The translations under genes and the position numbers were made by a program. Shown in pieces: positions 1-6,040 of a DNA stretch of 6,602 nt. Numbering within the stretch: the stretch's first letter is position 1; the number at the start of each line of letters is the position of its first letter. This DNA is from Chromatiales bacterium. Lineage in GTDB: Bacteria > Pseudomonadota > Gammaproteobacteria > UBA6429 > Thiohalophilaceae. The notes beneath the pieces were generated by a model. It searched no databases. It saw only the letters and a program-made list of their open reading frames with translations, and was not told the origin of the DNA. The stretch covers positions 1 to 6,602 of the forward strand of contig JALXDW010000191.1 of assembly GCA_027070385.1 (NCBI GenBank), in the 5' to 3' direction.

Positions 1-218
1 ACTTTTCCATGCGGTGGCCCACCCACATACAAGGTTGCCGGGGCCCGATTTAACCCTCCTTCATTCAAATTTCGCCAGAGCATCTTTGCATAAGCAACAT
101 CAGCAGGCTGACCAAAAGGTGGTTTCATCATTTTGCCAGTTTGTTTCGTACTGGAGCAACTTGCTGCACCAACCATCACCAATATGGCGACTATAAATAA
201 CGGTAGTATTTTTCTCAT
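1..218 (-). CDS. Putative outer-membrane lipoprotein, N-terminal part (runs off window edge)
   Basis: Reading leftward from the ATG at 218-216, 72 complete codons stay open to the window edge, so the C-terminus is missing. Residues 1-20 form a lipoprotein signal peptide: Arg2 and Lys3, a hydrophobic core at 4-16, then a lipobox-like Ala18-Ala19-Ser20-Cys21. Cys21 would be the lipidated residue; Ser22 at the +2 position predicts outer-membrane sorting by the Lol rule. The visible mature part has a Pro-rich linker, an Asp-Val-Ala-Tyr-Ala segment at 40-44, an LWRNL helix at 47-51 and a Gly-Gly-Pro-Pro-His-Gly stretch at 66-71. I do not recognise the family; the His could bind metal or haem, but nothing visible proves it. 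The start is supported by GAGG eight bases upstream of the ATG. It follows the DUF6789-like gene after 81 bases, preceded by a possible promoter of its own. I am fairly sure of the lipoprotein nature and unsure of function. Confidence 0.7.
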   Translation of the reverse strand, partial: MRKILPLFIVAILVMVGAASCSSTKQTGKMMKPPFGQPADVAYAKMLWRNLNEGGLNRAPATLYVGGPPHGK

Positions 219-245
219 CACGATTACCTCGTTCATTTGTTAGAA

Positions 246-274
246 ATAATATTTATTAAAATTTATAGTGAGAA
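246..274 (-). promoter_or_regulatory. Candidate sigma-70 promoter for the lipoprotein gene
   Basis: On the minus strand a -35-like TTCTCA (274-269) and a -10-like TATTAT (251-246) are separated by 17 bases. They match the consensus at 4/6 and 5/6 positions. Transcription would begin near 239, leaving a leader of about 20 bases with a GAGG ribosome site. The region is very AT-rich, so a chance match is quite possible. The -35 also overlaps the hairpin at 267-288. Confidence 0.3.
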
Positions 275-288
275 CATTTTGTTTCACT
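267..288 (-). terminator. Weak hairpin after the DUF6789-like gene
   Basis: On the minus strand AGTGA-AACA pairs with TGTT-TCACT, giving nine pairs around an AAA loop with a single bulged C. It begins 12 bases after the stop codon of the membrane-protein gene. The following ATAAATTTT is a poor U-tract, so this may be a 3'-end stabilising or partial terminator structure rather than an efficient terminator. Confidence 0.3.
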
Positions 289-299
289 GGCCTGAATTT

Positions 300-713
300 T
301 CACCCTGCAAAACGTTGATAAGTAAACCCAAGTACCACACCCCAAATAAGATGAAGCATTAACGTTGCGATTGGCGCCATAATACCAAGATTCAAACCAA
401 ACATACCGGCACCTGCCATTGGCATTGGACCAACCATCATCAGTAACCATGCACCGATTGAAAAAATAATAGCGCTGACTATCATACTGCCGGGTAGCCT
501 ATTCACCAGGGCTGCAAACAGTATTCCCCAAACAAGTGTGCCAATCACAAAGTGAGCGACCCAGCCCATTACAAGCGGTGCCCCTATCATTCCAGCCAAC
601 ATTTTTATGGCATTGAGCTCTGGCATAACACCCAGTTTGGCTTTTATAATCATCACAATCGACAACACAACTGTTGCCATGAATCCGGCAATAAGACCTG
701 CTTTAATATTCAC
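300..713 (-). CDS. Small four-helix inner-membrane protein, DUF6789-like
   Basis: A 137-residue, strongly hydrophobic protein with four likely membrane helices at about 5-25, 46-70, 76-95 and 110-132. Short loops contain MPEL (30-33), LPG (73-75) and a Gly/Met-rich PMPMAGAGMFG segment (96-106). Histidines sit inside helix 2 (WVAH, His54) and helix 4 (MLHLIWG, His121). The overall pattern (NIKAG.IAGF start, MGWVAHF, WLLM, PMAGAG) resembles the DUF6789 family as I remember it; the function of that family is unknown to me. I chose the GTG at 713 because AGGAGGAGGA lies directly upstream at ideal spacing. The frame is open to an ATG at 776, which would add 21 uncharacteristic residues and overlap the candidate promoter. 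It lies after the anti-sigma gene with a 136-base gap and before a lipoprotein gene. Existence is secure; a role in envelope or redox stress is only inferred from neighbours. Confidence 0.8.
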   Translation of the reverse strand: MNIKAGLIAGFMATVVLSIVMIIKAKLGVMPELNAIKMLAGMIGAPLVMGWVAHFVIGTLVWGILFAALVNRLPGSMIVSAIIFSIGAWLLMMVGPMPMAGAGMFGLNLGIMAPIATLMLHLIWGVVLGFTYQRFAG

Positions 714-716
714 TCT

Positions 717-726
717 TCCTCCTCCT
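717..726 (-). promoter_or_regulatory. Strong ribosome binding site deciding a GTG start
   Basis: The minus strand reads AGGAGGAGGA followed by AGA and GTG. AGGAGG in either register leaves 4 or 7 bases to the GTG. This is the strongest Shine-Dalgarno sequence in the window and makes the GTG at 713 the likely start of the membrane protein, rather than the ATG at 776. Confidence 0.75.
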
Positions 727-752
727 GCTATTATTGAAAACACTCCAGTGGT

Positions 753-780
753 TTTATAGTTAACCATTGGATGCAAGCAA
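753..780 (-). promoter_or_regulatory. Candidate sigma-70-like promoter for the DUF6789-like gene
   Basis: On the minus strand TTGCTT (780-775) and TATAAA (758-753) are 16 bases apart, matching the -35 at 3/6 and the -10 at 5/6 positions. The predicted transcription start near 746 leaves about a 33-base leader containing the strong ribosome site. The weak -35 would suit an activator-dependent promoter, and two direct repeats lie just upstream at 800-828. No experimental support is visible. Confidence 0.4.
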
Positions 781-799
781 ACAGGAAAGGGTTACACTG

Positions 800-828
800 A
801 ATTTGGAATGTTATGAATTAATTTGGAA
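800..828. repeat. Two 9-base direct repeats, 20-base period, upstream of the membrane-protein promoter
   Basis: AATTTGGAA occurs at 800-808 and again at 820-828 (TTCCAAATT on the coding strand), exactly 20 bases or about two helical turns apart. The pair sits 20 to 48 bases upstream of the candidate -35, where a transcription activator commonly binds. The sequence identity is seen directly; the binding-site role is inference, and AT-rich repeats can arise by chance. Confidence 0.4.
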
Positions 829-849
829 CAATTATTAAAATGAGGGGAG

Positions 850-1155
850 CTAATACTTGCGTGCTTTGAGTATTGCCTTAACTAAATCATCGGGCACATC
901 ATCAGGTACAGCGTCATCCGAAGAAGAACAGGCTCTGCGACTGATTTCAATGGTACGTTGGTAGGCATCCAGATATTGTCGGCATTCCTTGCACATCCGT
1001 ATATGCAACTCAAACTTGCTACGTTGCTTTTCGGGAAGTTCATTATCCAGATAATCCACCACAAAACCTTCAAATTCCCGACAGGTGATCATATTCGGCA
1101 TTGTCCGTAACATGAAACCTTTTAATTTTCGTAATATATTATTTTGTGGTTTCAT
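850..1155 (-). CDS. Zinc-finger (zf-HC2 type) anti-sigma factor, soluble
   Basis: A 101-residue cytoplasmic protein with the zinc-binding anti-sigma motif His51-x3-Cys55-x2-Cys58 and an upstream Cys25 as the likely fourth ligand. These lie in the typical layout: CREFEGFVVDYLDNELP (25-41), then a helix carrying the HxxxCxxC. The C-terminus is acidic and ends in a DDLVKAILKAR helix (89-99). No membrane helix is present, unlike transmembrane RseA-type factors. In this family the zinc fold holds the partner sigma factor inactive and can release it on oxidation or ligand binding. The partner is almost certainly the ECF sigma factor encoded directly upstream: its TAA overlaps this ATG as TAATG, which favours translational coupling. 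The ATG at 1155 has GAGGTG five bases upstream. Internal ATGs at codons 15, 19 and 22 would give a more typical length but lack a good ribosome site. The first 20 residues are basic and unusual for the family. Confidence 0.85.
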   Translation of the reverse strand: MKPQNNILRKLKGFMLRTMPNMITCREFEGFVVDYLDNELPEKQRSKFELHIRMCKECRQYLDAYQRTIEISRRACSSSDDAVPDDVPDDLVKAILKARKY

Positions 1156-1727
1156 TAAAACACCTCGTCTCGAAGTAATGGTTCAATCAATTTTTTCAGT
1201 GCCGCTCGTGCCCGATGTAAACGCACCTTGACATTGCTTTCGGATAGTTTCAAATATTGCGCCACTTCACCGGTGCTATAACCTTCGATGTCACGTAGCA
1301 GCAAAACGATACGGTAATCCTTAGGTAGTGTGTTAATTGCTGTATGTACTCGCGCCTGAGACTCTTCGTTTGCCACAATGTTGTCGGTACTTGCAAGGTG
1401 AGTCCACTCAGCTTCCAGACGACATTCACTTTTATCAAATTCAGGTAAGTATTCATCAATCGGCTGCTCGGCAAGACTTTTCAGCTTACGCAGTTTCATT
1501 AATGCTGCATTAATGGTAATACGATGTAACCATGTTTTTAACGTTGAGCGGTTTTCGAATTTTTCAAATCCTTGAAATGCGGAAATAAAAGCTTCTTGCA
1601 CGGCATCTTCTGCTAGTGCACGCTCACCTAAAAGTCGTTCTGCAATCGCAAGCATCCAACCAATATTGCTGCGTACCAGCTCTTCTGCCTGTTTATCAGT
1701 AAGACTATTTGGAGATGAGTTTTGCAT
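1155..1727 (-). CDS. ECF-type RNA polymerase sigma factor (sigma-70 family, RpoE-like)
   Basis: A 190-residue two-domain sigma factor that would direct RNA polymerase to a specific stress regulon. Region 2 spans roughly 17-81: the core-binding AEDAVQEAFISAF segment (39-51) and the -10-recognising WLHRITINAALMKLRK (66-81). A variable acidic linker covers about 82-125. Region 4 spans 127-181, with LPKDYRIVLLLRDIEGYS (134-151) and a helix-turn-helix at about 151-174 ending in NVKVRLHRAR. Regions 1 and 3 are absent, the length is normal for the ECF group, and there is no C-terminal extension. The start is fixed because an in-frame TAA lies immediately before the ATG, yet there is no recognisable Shine-Dalgarno sequence. 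The gene begins 44 bases after radA with no terminator between, so read-through from radA is possible; a weak promoter candidate lies at the radA end. It overlaps the anti-sigma gene downstream, a classic sigma/anti-sigma pair. The exact ECF subgroup cannot be assigned by eye. Confidence 0.93.
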   Translation of the reverse strand: MQNSSPNSLTDKQAEELVRSNIGWMLAIAERLLGERALAEDAVQEAFISAFQGFEKFENRSTLKTWLHRITINAALMKLRKLKSLAEQPIDEYLPEFDKSECRLEAEWTHLASTDNIVANEESQARVHTAINTLPKDYRIVLLLRDIEGYSTGEVAQYLKLSESNVKVRLHRARAALKKLIEPLLRDEVF

Positions 1728-1770
1728 TTAAGTCAGTGCTGTCATTAATATTTGAACAGCCAAATTCCAT

Positions 1771-1799
1771 TTTATAGCTTACCCAAAGCATCATCTAAA
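1771..1799 (-). promoter_or_regulatory. Weak candidate promoter for the sigma/anti-sigma genes, inside the end of radA
   Basis: On the minus strand TTTAGA (1799-1794) and TATAAA (1776-1771) are 17 bases apart. The -10 matches at 5/6 and the -35 at only 3/6, and the -10 overlaps the radA stop codon. It would start RNA near 1764, about 36 bases before the sigma ATG. It could equally be chance within coding sequence. Confidence 0.25.
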
Positions 1800-3145
1800 C
1801 GCGTGACAGGATAAATGGTCATTCCTTTCGGGGTTTCACGTGGGGCATTGGCCTTGGGAATAATCGCCTGTTTAAAACCGTGTTTGGCAGCTTCGTATAA
1901 ACGCTCCTGGCCATTTGGTACCGGACGAATTTCACCGGCCAGCCCCACTTCACCAAAGACAATTAAATCATCAGGAATCACTTTACTCTGCAAACTCGAC
2001 ATAATCGCAAGTAATACGGCAAGATCAGCACCCGTTTCAGTCACACGAACCCCTCCCACCACATTGGCAAACACATCCTGATCGTGTGTCATAATACCTG
2101 CATGACGATTTAATACGGCCAACAACATGGCCAAACGATTGGTTTCCAGCCCAGTGGTTACCCGGCGAGGGTTTGCCAAGTGGCTTTCATCAACCAGTGC
2201 TTGTACTTCAACTAATAATGGGCGGCTACCCTCGAGGGTGACCATAACAACAGTCCCGGGTACCACTTCATCATGACGGGACAGGAAAATCGCTGATGGG
2301 TTAGTGACTTCACGTAAACCTTTTTCAGTCATTGCAAAAACACCCAGTTCATTTATTGCCCCGAACCGATTTTTAATCGCTCTCACCAAGCGATAACGAC
2401 TGCCACTGTCCCCTTCAAAATATAAAACAGTATCGACCATATGTTCCAGAACACGTGGACCGGCCAATGCGCCTTCTTTGGTCACATGACCAACCAGGAA
2501 TAACGCTGTACCTGTTTGCTTGGCATAGCGCACCAACTGTGCTGCGGACTCACGGACTTGTGCCACACCACCCGGGGCTGACTGCACCGCTTCAGTATAA
2601 ACTGCCTGAATCGAATCAATCACCATCACCGCTGGTTTTTCAAGCTGTGCTATTTTTAAAATGCTTTCAACCTGTGTTTCCGTTAATACTTTGACTTTTT
2701 CAGTATTCAAATGAAGCCGCTGCGCACGCATACTGACTTGTTCCAGTGACTCTTCACCGGTGACATACAATGTTTTCGATGTTTCAGCCAAGGCCACCAG
2801 GGTTTGTAATAGCAAGGTTGATTTGCCGATGCCCGGATCACCACCGATTAAGACCACTGACCCCGGCACCAGCCCACCACCTAATACACGATCAAATTCT
2901 TCAATACAGCAACTGTAACGTGCTAATTCCGTCACCTGTACGTCGGCAAGCACCTGTACCTGGCCATTTTTAGCATCACCGGAAAAGCCACTGTAACGCG
3001 GCAACCGGGGTGCCGCACTCGCTGCCGCCATTGCAGTGACTTCAACCAGGGTATTCCATGCACCGCAATCGGCACATTGTCCTCCCCATTTAGGTGCTTG
3101 CGCACCGCATTCAGTACAACTGTATATTTGTTTTGCTTTTGCCAT
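1772..3145 (-). CDS. radA: DNA repair/recombination protein RadA (Sms)
   Basis: A 457-residue protein, close to the 460 of E. coli RadA, which is a hexameric DnaB-like helicase promoting branch migration and processing of recombination intermediates. Domains in order: an N-terminal zinc finger with Cys10-x2-Cys13 and Cys24-x2-Cys27; a RecA-like ATPase with Walker A GGDPGIGKST (101-110) and Walker B VMVID (173-177); the RadA signature KNRFG (258-262); and a C-terminal Lon-protease-like domain that lacks protease function in this family. The segment before Walker A reads YSCCIEEFDRVLGGG (77-91), with Cys79-Cys80 where relatives usually carry Thr/Ser-Gly. The start is fixed by an in-frame TGA three codons upstream. 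There is no Shine-Dalgarno sequence; a 10-base palindrome TGATTAATCA occupies that place. It follows alr after 29 bases and is probably cotranscribed with dnaB-alr. The ECF sigma gene follows after 44 bases. Confidence 0.97.
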   Translation of the reverse strand: MAKAKQIYSCTECGAQAPKWGGQCADCGAWNTLVEVTAMAAASAAPRLPRYSGFSGDAKNGQVQVLADVQVTELARYSCCIEEFDRVLGGGLVPGSVVLIGGDPGIGKSTLLLQTLVALAETSKTLYVTGEESLEQVSMRAQRLHLNTEKVKVLTETQVESILKIAQLEKPAVMVIDSIQAVYTEAVQSAPGGVAQVRESAAQLVRYAKQTGTALFLVGHVTKEGALAGPRVLEHMVDTVLYFEGDSGSRYRLVRAIKNRFGAINELGVFAMTEKGLREVTNPSAIFLSRHDEVVPGTVVMVTLEGSRPLLVEVQALVDESHLANPRRVTTGLETNRLAMLLAVLNRHAGIMTHDQDVFANVVGGVRVTETGADLAVLLAIMSSLQSKVIPDDLIVFGEVGLAGEIRPVPNGQERLYEAAKHGFKQAIIPKANAPRETPKGMTIYPVTRLDDALGKL

Positions 3146-3174
3146 TTTGATTAATCAGTACCAGAATTTTTTTG

Positions 3175-4287
3175 TTACTCTGCTTCGGTGTATTCAAACG
3201 TAACACGTCGAGTCACACCACATAAAAGTTCATAGCCAATGGTTCCAGCTGCCACTGCAATTTCTTCAACCGCTAAATCCTCTCCCCACAAGATCACTTC
3301 ATCCCCCACTTTCGCATCCGGTTGTTCACGCAAATCAACCATGATCATGTCCATTGAGACCCGGCCGATTAACTCAACCCTTTTGCCATTCACCAAGACA
3401 GGCGTACCGGAAGGTGCATGGCGTGGATAACCGTCACCATAACCAATCGACACCACTCCTACTAACATATCTTCAGGACATTGCCAGCTACTACCGTAAC
3501 CAATGGTTTCATCTTTTGAAATTTTATTAATTGCAATCAACGCGGCAGACAATGTCATTACTGGATTTAAGTGGCTAACAAATTTATTGGGTTCTTCTTC
3601 CTTTGAAGAAATAAAAGGATTAACACCATACAACATAATACCGGGACGCACCCAATGACCGTGTGCAGCAGGCCAGCCTAAAATGGCAGCTGAATTGGCA
3701 AGGCTGGTTTCCGCCGGGTTACCGGATACAATTTGATGAAACAGTTCAATCTGCTGTTCGCTTTTAGGATCCTGTCTATCATCGGCATTTGCAAGATGGG
3801 TCATCAAACCAATATCCGTATCGACGCCAACATTTAACAAACGTTGATACATTTTTTTCACATCATCGGGTGCAAAACCCAATCGATGCATGCCCGTGTC
3901 TATCTTTAACCAGCACTTTATATTATTCGCCTGCTCGGGATGCAATTCCAACAGTATCACCTGACTAAGATGATGAATAACAACGGTAATATTGTGTTGC
4001 TGAATTAAACCAAGATCAGCCGATGAATTAAAACCTTCCAGTACAACAATAGAATGTGTAATACCCACGGCACGTAACATAACTGCTTCGTCTATTGAGG
4101 CAACGGCAAAGGCATCATGCTCTGTTAAAACTTCAGCTAATGCCTGGGCAATGCGTGCAATACCATGCCCATAAGCATCTGCTTTAACCACCGCCATTAC
4201 TTTTTGTGCTGGTGCAGCCTGTTTAACAACCGCCAGGTTATTTTTTAATGCGGCAAGATTAATTGTGGCGCGGGTAACACGGCTCAT
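3175..4287 (-). CDS. alr: Alanine racemase
   Basis: A 370-residue cytoplasmic PLP enzyme interconverting L- and D-alanine, supplying D-Ala for peptidoglycan. The N-terminal TIM barrel carries the PLP lysine in VVKADAYGHG (Lys35). Arg135 in GMHRLGF and Arg214 in WVRPGIMLYG correspond to the family's cofactor and substrate contacts. The second catalytic base, Tyr264, sits in IGYGSSW of the C-terminal beta domain, followed by IGYGDGYPRH (281-290) and GRVSMDM (308-314), whose Met faces the substrate. All expected key residues are present and the length is normal. The ATG at 4287 lies 2 bases after the dnaB stop, with GAGGG six bases upstream inside the dnaB 3' end, so translation is probably coupled. 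Constitutive (Alr) and catabolic (DadX) forms cannot be told apart by motif. The dnaB neighbourhood and lack of nearby dadA favour the biosynthetic housekeeping enzyme. Confidence 0.97.
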   Translation of the reverse strand: MSRVTRATINLAALKNNLAVVKQAAPAQKVMAVVKADAYGHGIARIAQALAEVLTEHDAFAVASIDEAVMLRAVGITHSIVVLEGFNSSADLGLIQQHNITVVIHHLSQVILLELHPEQANNIKCWLKIDTGMHRLGFAPDDVKKMYQRLLNVGVDTDIGLMTHLANADDRQDPKSEQQIELFHQIVSGNPAETSLANSAAILGWPAAHGHWVRPGIMLYGVNPFISSKEEEPNKFVSHLNPVMTLSAALIAINKISKDETIGYGSSWQCPEDMLVGVVSIGYGDGYPRHAPSGTPVLVNGKRVELIGRVSMDMIMVDLREQPDAKVGDEVILWGEDLAVEEIAVAAGTIGYELLCGVTRRVTFEYTEAE

Positions 4288-4289
4288 GT

Positions 4290-5684
4290 TCAGCCCTCAA
4301 AAGAAGGTGCAGCACTGTTACCAATGAAATTCTCAAACTTGGTGTATTTACCCAGAAAAGTTAAACGCGTCATACCAATAGGGCCATTCCTTTGTTTGCC
4401 AATAATAATTTCTGCTGAACCTTTATCGGGGCTGTCTTCGTTATACACTTCATCCCGATAGATAAAAACAATCAAATCTGCATCCTGCTCAATCGCTCCA
4501 GACTCACGCAAATCTGACATCACCGGGCGTTTGTTCGGCCGTTGTTCCAAAGAACGATTTAACTGTGAAAGTGCAATCACCGGGACACCCAGTTCTTTTG
4601 CCAGGCCTTTTAATGAACGGGATATTTCTGAAATTTCTGTGGCACGGTTTTCACTGCTGCCACTGAGCTGCATCAACTGCAAATAATCAATCACGATTAA
4701 TCCCAAACCGTGTTCCTTCTTAATACGTCTTGCACGGGCGCGAATTTCCATGGGGGACATACCGGGGGTATCATCAATAAAAATAGGAGCTTCATTTAAA
4801 ATATTCACTGCGGAAGTTAAACGTGGCCAATCGGTATCTTCGAGTTTGCCGGTTCGCACTTTATTGGAATCAATTCGCCCCAACGATGACAACATCCGCA
4901 TAACTAACTGGTCACCGGGCATTTCCATACTAAAGACTGCAACCGATTGTTTCGCCTTAACCGCTACACTTTCCACAATGTTCATCGCAAACGATGTTTT
5001 ACCCATTGAGGGTCGCCCTGCAATGATAATTAAATCGGATGGTTGCAGACCGGATGTTTTCATATCGAAATCATCAAAACCGGTCGGCACACCGGTATAA
5101 GCAGCGTCATTTTCAAACAAGGTTTGAATTTTCTCTAACGCATCCCCCATTAAGTCAGTGACTGACTTATACCCCTGATTGGTTCTGGCACCTTGTTCTG
5201 CAATTTGAAAAACTTGCTGTTCGGCTTTATCTAAAATCTCGGCACTGCTGCGCCCTTCTGTATTATAGGCAGACTCTGCGATTTCAGTAGAAACACGAAT
5301 CAGCTGTCGCAACACTGAACGTTCACGTACAATCGCTGCATAGGCTTTAATATTGGCTGAGGTAGGCGTATTTTTTGCCAATGCCCCCAGATAACTCAAA
5401 CCGCCCACATTTTCCAGTTCTTTTTGTTGCTCCAGCCATTCAGACAGGGTAATAACATCGAGTGGCTGATCTTTTTCAGCCAAAGCGGTGATGGCTCTGA
5501 AGATAAGACGATGGTCACGGCGGTAAAAATCATTTTCTGCTATCTGATCAGCAACCTGTTCCCAGGTATTATTATCAATCATTAACCCACCTAAAACCGA
5601 TTGCTCTGCTTCAATAGAGTAAGGGGGGAGTTTTAATTTATCCGCTCTGTCATTCGACGCGTTAGGGAATACAACTTCCTGCAT
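4290..5684 (-). CDS. dnaB: Replicative DNA helicase DnaB
   Basis: With the ATG at 5684 the product has 464 residues (E. coli 471). It is the hexameric 5'-3' helicase that unwinds DNA at the replication fork and contacts primase and the clamp loader. The N-terminal domain starts at KLPPYSIEAEQSVLGGLM (18-35) and runs to about 140. After a linker, the RecA-like domain has Walker A AGRPSMGKTS (222-231), Walker B LIVIDYLQLM (329-338), SQLNRSLEQRP (373-383) and SDLRESGAIEQDAD (390-403). The P-loop and SQLNR sites, common intein positions in DnaB, are uninterrupted. The start is uncertain: a GTG at 5720 would add 12 residues. Neither start has a good Shine-Dalgarno sequence, and I prefer the ATG because family members have a short tail of about this length before KLPP. 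The gene begins a likely dnaB-alr-radA operon, with a promoter candidate at 5836-5863. Confidence 0.96.
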   Translation of the reverse strand: MQEVVFPNASNDRADKLKLPPYSIEAEQSVLGGLMIDNNTWEQVADQIAENDFYRRDHRLIFRAITALAEKDQPLDVITLSEWLEQQKELENVGGLSYLGALAKNTPTSANIKAYAAIVRERSVLRQLIRVSTEIAESAYNTEGRSSAEILDKAEQQVFQIAEQGARTNQGYKSVTDLMGDALEKIQTLFENDAAYTGVPTGFDDFDMKTSGLQPSDLIIIAGRPSMGKTSFAMNIVESVAVKAKQSVAVFSMEMPGDQLVMRMLSSLGRIDSNKVRTGKLEDTDWPRLTSAVNILNEAPIFIDDTPGMSPMEIRARARRIKKEHGLGLIVIDYLQLMQLSGSSENRATEISEISRSLKGLAKELGVPVIALSQLNRSLEQRPNKRPVMSDLRESGAIEQDADLIVFIYRDEVYNEDSPDKGSAEIIIGKQRNGPIGMTRLTFLGKYTKFENFIGNSAAPSFEG

Positions 5685-5751
5685 GGTTTTTATCGTTTTC
5701 CACTTAAATGAGTTAATCACACTATGTAGTAAGTTTTAAGAAATACTCTGA

Positions 5752-5764
5752 ATAACCCGGTTAT
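5752..5764. repeat. 13-base palindrome ATAACCCGGTTAT in the dnaB leader
   Basis: ATAACC and GGTTAT are perfect inverse complements around a central C, about 70 bases upstream of the dnaB ATG. This is the size and symmetry of a dimeric repressor operator, though no known site is recognised. With a one-base centre it cannot form an RNA hairpin, so any role would be at the DNA level. Confidence 0.35.
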
Positions 5765-5810
5765 AAAGTGCTAGATATCTTTATGTTTCTGTTTTTATGC
5801 ACATTAAAAT

Positions 5811-5833
5811 CCGGTCTTTGTCGAGTACACCGG
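5811..5833 (-). other. Small hairpin at the predicted 5' end of the dnaB transcript
   Basis: ACCGG and CCGGT arms form a 5-base stem around a 13-base loop. If the promoter at 5836-5863 is real, RNA starts near 5829, so the stem would be at the very 5' end or cut into by the start. The stem is short and its function is uncertain. Confidence 0.25.
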
Positions 5834-5835
5834 TA

Positions 5836-5863
5836 ATTTTATAACCATTACAAAAGTAATCAA
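5836..5863 (-). promoter_or_regulatory. Candidate sigma-70 promoter for dnaB-alr-radA
   Basis: On the minus strand TTGATT (5863-5858) and TAAAAT (5841-5836) are separated by 16 bases, matching the consensus at 4/6 and 5/6 positions. It lies just downstream of the rplI terminator and in the correct direction for dnaB. The predicted start near 5829 implies a leader of about 145 bases before the preferred ATG. Confidence 0.45.
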
Positions 5864-5904
5864 TACAGCTTTAATCAATGAAAAAAGAATACCACAATCA
5901 CGTC

Positions 5905-5927
5905 AAAAAAAACCGAACTTAATTCGG
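5905..5927 (-). terminator. Intrinsic terminator after rplI
   Basis: On the minus strand CCGAA-TTAAG-TTCGG is followed directly by eight T. The stem is only five pairs, but the T-run is excellent. On the plus strand the same stem is followed by GATTTTTT, so it may work in both directions. It separates the ribosomal-protein transcript from the dnaB promoter region. Confidence 0.65.
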
Positions 5928-5982
5928 GATTTTTTATAAAAATAAACGATGAAAATCAGTATTTGGTGATAAGCAAACATAA

Positions 5983-6003
5983 CCCGGCACAGAATGTGCC
6001 GGG
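5983..6003 (-). terminator. GC-rich hairpin between rplI and its terminator
   Basis: CCCGGCAC and GTGCCGGG form a perfect 8-base stem around a 5-base loop, the most stable short hairpin noticed in the window. It is followed on the minus strand by TTATGTTTGC, a poor T-run. It may be a partial terminator, a barrier protecting the rplI 3' end, or part of a small RNA. Confidence 0.45.
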
Positions 6004-6040
6004 CAGCAGGAAGCCATTAGATAAAACAGATAAACCAAAG

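Noticed and set aside
14..196. Plus-strand 60-codon open frame at the left edge
   Set aside because: It is opposite the lipoprotein signal peptide and lacks a convincing ribosome site or recognisable composition.
714..776. N-terminal extension of the membrane protein to the ATG at 776
   Set aside because: The extension has no ribosome site, overlaps the candidate promoter and does not look like the family start, whereas the GTG at 713 has a near-perfect AGGAGG.
4750..5100. Plus-strand open frame of 116 codons inside dnaB
   Set aside because: It lies wholly antisense to the conserved DnaB ATPase domain, its product shows no recognisable motif, and it is best explained as a shadow of the real gene.
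4290..5684. Possible intein in DnaB
   Set aside because: DnaB is a frequent intein host, but the P-loop and SQLNR insertion points read through without interruption and the protein has normal length.
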